The notes beneath the pieces were generated by a model, which ran no database searches, was not told the origin of the DNA, and worked only from the letters and a program-made list of their open reading frames with translations. From positions 28,917-91,521 of the forward strand of contig CAJUSG010000004.1 in NCBI GenBank assembly GCA_910589085.1: a stretch of 62,605 bases of DNA. Direction: 5' to 3'. The stretch's first letter is position 1; each line of letters starts with the position of its first letter. The stretch comes from an uncultured Oscillospiraceae bacterium. GTDB taxonomy: Bacteria > Bacillota > Clostridia > Oscillospirales > Oscillospiraceae. A program made the translations under genes and the position numbers. Positions 58,121-62,605 of this stretch are shown here, piece after piece.

Positions 58121-58672
58121 ATGGCTAATACACCTAACCTGAAGAAGCTGTACCAGGACGAGGTCGCTCCTGCTCTGATGCAGAAGTTCGGCTACAAGTC
58201 CACCATGCAGATTCCCCGCCTGGAGAAGATCGTGGTCAACGTGGGCTGCAGCGAGGCCCGTGAGAACGCCAAGGTGCTGGACGCCGTGGTCAACGACCTG
58301 ACCACCATCACCGGCCAGAAGGCGGTTATCACCAAGGCCAAGAAGTCCGTGGCTAACTTTAAGCTGCGCGAGGGTATGCCCATCGGCGCCAAGGTGACCC
58401 TGCGGGGCAGCAAGATGTGGGAGTTCCTGGACCGCCTGTTCAACGTGGCCCTCCCCCGCGTCCGCGACTTCCGGGGCATCTCCGCCGACGCCTTCGACGG
58501 CCGGGGCAACTACGCCCTGGGCATCAAGGAGCAGCTGATCTTCCCCGAGATCGAGTATGACAAGATCGACAAGATCCGCGGCATGGACATCGTGGTGTGC
58601 ACCACCGCCCAGACCGATGAGGAGGCCCGTGAGCTGCTGAAGCTGGTGGGCGCTCCCTTCGCCGGCCGCTAA
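58121..58672 (+). CDS. rplE: 50S ribosomal protein L5
   Basis: 183 residues. LYQDEVAPALMQKFGYKSTM, RVRDFRGISADAFDGRGNYA and LGIKEQLIFPEIEYDKIDKI are diagnostic; binds 5S rRNA and touches P-site tRNA. AGGAGGAG precedes. Confidence 0.99.
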   Translation: MANTPNLKKLYQDEVAPALMQKFGYKSTMQIPRLEKIVVNVGCSEARENAKVLDAVVNDLTTITGQKAVITKAKKSVANFKLREGMPIGAKVTLRGSKMWEFLDRLFNVALPRVRDFRGISADAFDGRGNYALGIKEQLIFPEIEYDKIDKIRGMDIVVCTTAQTDEEARELLKLVGAPFAGR

Positions 58673-58687
58673 GGAGGAGGAAGAGTT

Positions 58688-58873
58688 ATGGCTAAAAAGT
58701 CTATGATCCTGAAGCAGCAGAGGGAGCCCAAGTTCTCCTCCCGCCGCTACAACCGCTGCAAGATCTGCGGCCGTCCCCACGCCTACCTCCGGGACTACGG
58801 CATCTGCCGTATCTGCTTCCGGGAGCTGGCCTATAAGGGACAGATCCCCGGCGTGAAGAAAGCATCCTGGTAA
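58688..58873 (+). CDS. rpsN: 30S ribosomal protein S14, zinc type
   Basis: 61 residues, the short zinc-binding form: CKICGRPHAYLRDYGICRIC holds both CxxC pairs, then FRELAYKGQIPGVKKASW. Followed by a strong hairpin, so some transcripts probably end here before the separate rpsH promoter. Confidence 0.99.
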   Translation: MAKKSMILKQQREPKFSSRRYNRCKICGRPHAYLRDYGICRICFRELAYKGQIPGVKKASW

Positions 58874-58887
58874 GAAGAGTAACATGT

Positions 58888-58917
58888 CCGGAACGGAGCA
58901 AAAAAGCTCCGTTCCGG
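58888..58917 (+). terminator. Hairpin after rpsN, probable terminator or attenuator
   Basis: CCGGAACGGAGC (58888-58899) pairs perfectly with GCTCCGTTCCGG (58906-58917). No clear T-run follows (CATATCTCTG), so termination may be partial. Confidence 0.6.
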
Positions 58918-58960
58918 CATATCTCTGTCCACACGCTCGTGTGTTCGGGTGAAATTATCC

Positions 58961-58989
58961 TTGCAAAACCTTTTTTTTAAGAGTATAAT
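58961..58989 (+). promoter_or_regulatory. Internal promoter upstream of rpsH
   Basis: TTGCAA (58961-58966), 17-base spacer rich in T, TATAAT (58984-58989). It would restart transcription of the second half of the ribosomal cluster after the hairpin at rpsN. Confidence 0.75.
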
Positions 58990-59552
58990 CAATCGTTGTG
59001 TCCCCGTGGGACAACTTAAATTGCTCCACACGCAGCCGTGCGTTTACACCTGCGTACCGTATGAACTCCAGAAAACTCTGGAAAGTGGTATGGCCGCGGG
59101 AGGCGCCTGGGAAAGAACGCGTGCAGGGCGCGACGACCCGGCGCGCCGTTTGTCTGGCGTTGCGGGTACTGGAGGAGCGGGCCGCCGAGGTCGTCGGCCC
59201 CTACAGCACATCTTCGGGGACAAATTCCAAACGGTCAAACCCGCGTATGCGGTTTTGACGGAAGGCCCTGGCCCTACGTGTACAGGCCGGGACATTCCCA
59301 TATAAAATGCGCCTGCCCCAACCAGGCGCGGGGCGGTCAACAGGTCGGGGGACGACCTAATCCCCGATACCTTGCCGTCTGTACCGACGAAGCGCCGAGC
59401 CGTTGTGAGCAGCGCGGATGGACCGAAGCGAGGGATACAAACCAAGAAGGGCCGCAGGCCCGGATGTTTGTGTCCCGAGTCGGAGGGAAGCCGCGCGTCG
59501 CGAACAGGCGAGGCGTGACAATTCCGGTAATCTTTATAGGAGGTAAACACGC
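58990..59552 (+). ncRNA. Long structured leader between rpsN and rpsH
   Basis: About 560 bases without a convincing gene. Visible stems: GTCCCC/GGGAC near 59000; a GTAGGG-family repeat 59123-59204; GTCAAACCCGC/GCGGTTTTGAC (59234-59259); GCGCCTG/CAGGCGC (about 59308-59328); and GGGATACAAAC/GTTTGTGTCCC (59432-59442 with 59466-59476) enclosing GGGCC/GGCCC. Such stacked stems suggest a regulatory leader; parts may also be mobile repeats. The gap is unusual since rpsN and rpsH are normally a few bases apart. Confidence 0.5.
59123..59204. repeat. Diverged GTAGGG-family palindromic element in the rpsH leader
   Basis: GCAGGGCGCGACGACCCGGC (from 59123) faces GCCGAGGTCGTCGGCCCCTAC-type sequence ending 59204. 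The first base triplet GCA replaces GTA and the right end reads GGCCCCTAC, so it is more diverged than the other copies. Confidence 0.7.
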
Positions 59553-59951
59553 ATGCAAATCACCGACCCTATCGCGGATATGCTGACCCGTATCCGCAAC
59601 GCGAACAACGCCAAGCACGACACCGTGGATGTGCCCGCGTCCAACATGAAGAAGTCCATCGCGCAGATCCTGCTGGACGAGGGGTATATCAAGAACTTCC
59701 AGCTCATCGACAACGGGACTCAGGGTGTCATCCGCATCGCTCTGAAGTACAACGCCGGCAAGGAGAAGGTCATCTCCGGCCTGAAGCGGGTGTCCAAGCC
59801 CGGCCTGCGGGTATACGCTGGCGCCGACGAGCTGCCCAAGGTCCTCCGCGGCCTGGGTATCGCCATTGTTTCCACGTCCAAGGGCGTCATGACCGACAAG
59901 AAGGCCCGGGAGGCCCATGTCGGCGGCGAAGTCCTGGCATTTATCTGGTAA
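59553..59951 (+). CDS. rpsH: 30S ribosomal protein S8
   Basis: 132 residues. MQITDPIADMLTRIRNANNA and the C-terminal IVSTSKGVMTDKKAREAHVG-GEVLAFIW are diagnostic. In enterobacteria S8 represses the spc operon by binding its mRNA near rplE; here the large leader directly upstream of rpsH might be a comparable target. AGGAGGT precedes. Confidence 0.99.
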   Translation: MQITDPIADMLTRIRNANNAKHDTVDVPASNMKKSIAQILLDEGYIKNFQLIDNGTQGVIRIALKYNAGKEKVISGLKRVSKPGLRVYAGADELPKVLRGLGIAIVSTSKGVMTDKKAREAHVGGEVLAFIW

Positions 59952-59964
59952 GGAGGGTATAGGA

Positions 59965-60510
59965 ATGTCTAGAATTGGTAGAGCTCCTATCGCCATTCCC
60001 GCCGGAGTGGAGATCAAGGTAGAGGACAACAACGTTGTCACCGTCAAGGGCCCCAAGGGCACCCTGACACAGCAGTTCAACCCCAGCATGGCCATCGCCA
60101 TGGAGAACGGTGAGCTGAAGGTCACCCGTCCCAACGACGCCAAGGAGAACCGGGCCCTGCACGGCCTGACCCGCACGCTGATCCACAACATGGTGGTGGG
60201 CGTGACCGAGGGCTTCAAGAAGGAGCTGGACGTCAACGGCGTAGGCTACCGTGTGGCCAAGGAGGGCAACAAGCTGGTGATGAACCTGGGCTATTCCCAC
60301 CAGGTGACCATGGAGGAGAACGAGGACATCACCATCGAGGTCCCCGGCCCCAACAAGATCATCATCCACGGCTGCGACAAGCAGAAGGTGGGCCAGTTTG
60401 CCGCCGAAGTGAGAGAGAAGCGTCCCCCCGAGCCCTATAAGGGCAAGGGCATCAAGTATACTGACGAGGTCATCCGCCGCAAGGCTGGTAAGACCGGCGC
60501 CAAGAAGTAA
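59965..60510 (+). CDS. rplF: 50S ribosomal protein L6
   Basis: 181 residues. MSRIGRAPIAIPAGVEIKVE and the C-terminal RPPEPYKGKGIKYTDEVIRR identify L6. ATG 59965 follows AAGGAGGG; the ATG 59917 in the same frame lies inside rpsH. Confidence 0.99.
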   Translation: MSRIGRAPIAIPAGVEIKVEDNNVVTVKGPKGTLTQQFNPSMAIAMENGELKVTRPNDAKENRALHGLTRTLIHNMVVGVTEGFKKELDVNGVGYRVAKEGNKLVMNLGYSHQVTMEENEDITIEVPGPNKIIIHGCDKQKVGQFAAEVREKRPPEPYKGKGIKYTDEVIRRKAGKTGAKK

Positions 60511-60527
60511 AAGGAGGTGTGCCACTT

Positions 60528-60887
60528 ATGATCAACAGACCCGATACCCGCTCCCAGCGCATTAAGCGCCACAAGCGTGTCCGTGCCAAGATTTCCGGCA
60601 CGCCCGAGCGTCCCCGCCTGTGCGTCTTCCGCAGCGAGACCAACATTTATGCCCAGGTCATCGACGACGTGAACGGCGTCACCCTGGTCTCCGCTTCTTC
60701 CCTGGAGAAGGACTTCAAGGTGGACGGCACCAAGTCCGACGCCGCCAAGCAGGTGGGCGCCAACGTGGCTGAGCGTGCCAAGGCCAAGGGCATCGAGACC
60801 GTGGTGTTCGACCGCGGCGGCTATGTCTACCACGGCCGTGTGAAGGCTCTGGCCGAGGGCGCCCGCGAGGGCGGCCTGCAGTTCTAA
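60528..60887 (+). CDS. rplR: 50S ribosomal protein L18
   Basis: 119 residues. RIKRHKRVRAKISGTPERPR, LCVFRSETNIYAQVIDD and VVFDRGGYVYHGRVKALAEG are conserved; binds 5S rRNA. ATG 60528 after AAGGAGGT (GTG 60519 in frame overlaps the site). Confidence 0.99.
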   Translation: MINRPDTRSQRIKRHKRVRAKISGTPERPRLCVFRSETNIYAQVIDDVNGVTLVSASSLEKDFKVDGTKSDAAKQVGANVAERAKAKGIETVVFDRGGYVYHGRVKALAEGAREGGLQF

Positions 60888-60905
60888 GGGAGGAGGAAGT
60901 AACAA

Positions 60906-61406
60906 ATGGCTAGATTTGAGAGAGAGCCCAGCGAGTTTGTCGAGAAGCTGGTCTATCTGAACCGCGTATCCAAGACCGTCAAGGGCGGCCGCGTGGCCAA
61001 GTTCTCCGCCCTCATGGTGGTGGGCGACGAGAAGGGCCGGGTAGGCTTCGGCCTGGGCAAGGCCGCCGAGGTGCCCGAGGCCATCCGCAAGGGCATCGAG
61101 GACGCCAAGAAGAACATGATTAACGTGTCCCTGTCGGGCACCACCATCCCCCACGAGGTGATCGGTGAGTTCGGCGCCGGCCGCGTGCTGATGAAGCCCG
61201 CCGCTCCCGGTACCGGCGTCATCGCCGGCGGCCCCGTCCGTGCCGTGATGGAAGCCATCGGCATCAAGGACATCCGTACCAAGTGCCTGCGCTCCAACAA
61301 TCCGCAGAACGTGGTCTCCGCCACCTTCGAGGGCCTGAAGTCCCTGCGCACCCCCGAGGAAGTGGCCCGCGTCCGCGGCAAGAGCGTGGAAGAGATCTTG
61401 GGTTAA
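60906..61406 (+). CDS. rpsE: 30S ribosomal protein S5
   Basis: 166 residues. EKLVYLNRVSKTVKGGRVAK-FSALMVVGD, GFGLGKAAEVPEAIRKGI and VIAGGPVRAVMEAIGIKDIR identify S5, including the loop where spectinomycin-resistance changes occur in other bacteria. Confidence 0.99.
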   Translation: MARFEREPSEFVEKLVYLNRVSKTVKGGRVAKFSALMVVGDEKGRVGFGLGKAAEVPEAIRKGIEDAKKNMINVSLSGTTIPHEVIGEFGAGRVLMKPAAPGTGVIAGGPVRAVMEAIGIKDIRTKCLRSNNPQNVVSATFEGLKSLRTPEEVARVRGKSVEEILG

Positions 61407-61418
61407 GGAGGGTCAAAA

Positions 61419-61601
61419 ATGGCTAATCTGAATATTAAGCTGGTCAAGAGCCTCAACGGCCGCATCGCCAAGCACAAGGCGACCGCCGAGGCCCTGGGCC
61501 TCCGCAAGATCGGCGACACCACCGTGCAGCCCGACAACGAGGCTACCCGGGGCAAGATCGCCCACATCGGCTACCTGCTCCAGGTGACCGAGGAAAACTA
61601 A
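61419..61601 (+). CDS. rpmD: 50S ribosomal protein L30
   Basis: 60 residues, normal. NIKLVKSLNGRIAKHKATAE, LGLRKIGDTTVQPDNEATRG. AAGGAGG precedes. Confidence 0.98.
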   Translation: MANLNIKLVKSLNGRIAKHKATAEALGLRKIGDTTVQPDNEATRGKIAHIGYLLQVTEEN

Positions 61602-61617
61602 CGAGGAGGCGCACGAG

Positions 61618-62058
61618 ATGAATCTGCATGAACTTTCCCCCGCCCCCGGCTCCAACACCAAGGCCTACCGCAAGGGCCGGGGCGCCGGTTCCGGAAACGG
61701 CAAGACTGCCGGCCGGGGCCACAAGGGCCAGTGGGCCCGTTCCGGCGGCGGCGTCCGCGTGGGCTTTGAGGGCGGCCAGATGCCTCTGGCCCGCCGCCTG
61801 CCCAAGCGGGGCTTCCACAACATCTTTGCCAAGCCCCTGGAGGCCGTCAACGTCTCCGCCCTGAACCGCTTTGAGGACGGCGCCACGGTGGATGTCGATA
61901 TGCTGCGGGCAAAGGGCATTCTGACCAAGTGCCAGTACGGCGTAAAGATCCTGGGCAACGGCGAGATCTCCAAGAAACTGATTGTAAAGGCTTCCGCTTT
62001 CTCCGCCTCCGCCAAGGAAAAAATCGTGGCTGCCGGCGGTAAGTGGGAGGTGGTCTGA
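61618..62058 (+). CDS. rplO: 50S ribosomal protein L15
   Basis: 146 residues. MNLHELSPAPGSNTKAYRKG-RGAGSGNGKTAGRGHKGQ and RVGFEGGQMPLARRLPKRGF are diagnostic. Two bases before secY start. Confidence 0.99.
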   Translation: MNLHELSPAPGSNTKAYRKGRGAGSGNGKTAGRGHKGQWARSGGGVRVGFEGGQMPLARRLPKRGFHNIFAKPLEAVNVSALNRFEDGATVDVDMLRAKGILTKCQYGVKILGNGEISKKLIVKASAFSASAKEKIVAAGGKWEVV

Positions 62059-62060
62059 CC

Positions 62061-62605
62061 ATGATTCAGACCATCCGCAACGCGTGGCGGGTGCCCGAGC
62101 TGAAGAAGAAGATGCTCTTCACCATCATGGCGCTGCTCATCTTCCGCCTCGGCTCCGCCATCCCCGTGCCCTATATCGACGGCGCTTCCCTGAAGCAGTA
62201 TATCGACAGCCAGACGGGCATCCTGGGCCTGATGAACGCCATGAGCGGCTCCGCCTTCTCCATGGCCACCGTCTTCGCCCTGTCCATCCAGCCCTATATC
62301 AACAGCTCCATCATCATCCAGCTGCTGACCGTGGCCATCCCCGCCCTGGAGCGGCTCCAGCGTGAGGGGGGTGAGGAGGGCCGGAAGAAGATCGCCTCCA
62401 TCACCCGGTACACCACCGTGGCCATCGCCCTGCTCCAGGGCTTCGGCTACTACACCCTGGTGAACAGCTACGGGCTGGTGAACGGCGGCGGCCTGAACGC
62501 CTTCTGGGTGGGCCTGGTGATTGTGATCTCCTTCACCGCCGGCTCCGCCTTCCTGATGTGGCTGGGCGAGCAGATCACCGAGTTCGGCATCGGCAACGGC
62601 ATCTC
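62061..62605 (+). CDS. secY: Preprotein translocase subunit SecY (5' part)
   Basis: First 181 codons only; the window ends inside the gene. IRNAWRVPELKKKMLFTIMA, FRLGSAIPVPYIDG, a plug region GLMNAMSGSAFSMATVFALS-IQPYINSSII and LTVAIPALERLQREGGEEGR are typical of SecY, the channel of the Sec pathway. About four of ten transmembrane helices are visible. Confidence 0.97.
   Translation, partial: MIQTIRNAWRVPELKKKMLFTIMALLIFRLGSAIPVPYIDGASLKQYIDSQTGILGLMNAMSGSAFSMATVFALSIQPYINSSIIIQLLTVAIPALERLQREGGEEGRKKIASITRYTTVAIALLQGFGYYTLVNSYGLVNGGGLNAFWVGLVIVISFTAGSAFLMWLGEQITEFGIGNGI

Noticed and set aside
58990..59552. Unrecognised protein gene (for example 58949-59305) in the rpsH leader
   Set aside because: No ribosome-binding site and the frame passes through the palindromic repeat; composition is not protein-like.

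Overview
The window is GC-rich DNA (clearly above 60 percent in most genes) from a Gram-positive anaerobe, most likely a gut Clostridia member of the Oscillospiraceae (Flavonifractor/Lawsonibacter-like; this placement is inference). Support: strong AGGAGG ribosome-binding sites, a zinc-type S14, the firmicute S10-spc ribosomal gene order ending in secY, a YtrA-type GntR/ABC cassette, PadR plus HAAS-type membrane proteins, an SLH-domain protein and a sialic-acid catabolic cluster. No tRNA, rRNA, CRISPR array, insertion sequence or prophage was recognised.

Layout. (1) 1-13.3 kb: a LacI regulator, a racemase-fold protein, a tripartite TRAP carboxylate importer and a GntR/FCD regulator lead into a compact bacterial microcompartment (BMC) operon: a BKACE-family beta-keto-acid cleavage enzyme, a class II aldolase-fold protein with a Cys cluster and a C-terminal targeting helix, a CoA-acylating aldehyde dehydrogenase, one tandem-domain BMC shell protein, PduL, one BMC-P vertex protein, a flavin disulfide reductase-like protein and an iron alcohol dehydrogenase. 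There is no single-domain BMC-H gene. The inferred job is import of an organic (possibly sugar or keto) acid, cleavage to an aldehyde, and compartmentalised dismutation to acyl-phosphate and alcohol. (2) 13.3-18.1 kb: a low-GC orphan, mnmE with a DnaA-box cluster upstream, a small hypothetical, a palindromic MITE-like repeat and a flavoprotein. (3) 18.2-29.3 kb: sialic-acid use: ASKHA kinase, AGE-family epimerase, RpiR regulator, YesL, an SGNH esterase divergent from an ABC sugar importer, a YhcH-type protein and N-acetylneuraminate lyase. (4) 29.3-51.5 kb: K+ channel, XRE regulator, MacAB-like efflux system, SLH protein, PfkB kinase, YtrA-type ABC cassette, ECF sigma factor with a membrane partner, UDP-galactopyranose mutase with a glycosyltransferase, Sel1 protein, and PadR with two duplicated gene pairs. 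(5) 51.6-62.6 kb: S10-spc ribosomal protein cluster from rpsJ to the start of secY, cut off by the window end.

Cross-cutting signals: seven intergenic imperfect palindromes that start GTAGGG and end CCCTAC (19.6, 19.7, 35.1, 44.3, 48.0, 52.2 and 59.1 kb), two of them inside the ribosomal cluster; an approximately 680-base non-coding block with its own promoter between rpsN and rpsH; and several readable operators (GGATGTT-type sites flanking the TRAP genes, TTTCGATTT sites in the sialic-acid promoter, a YtrA-type inverted repeat and duplicated PadR-type operators).
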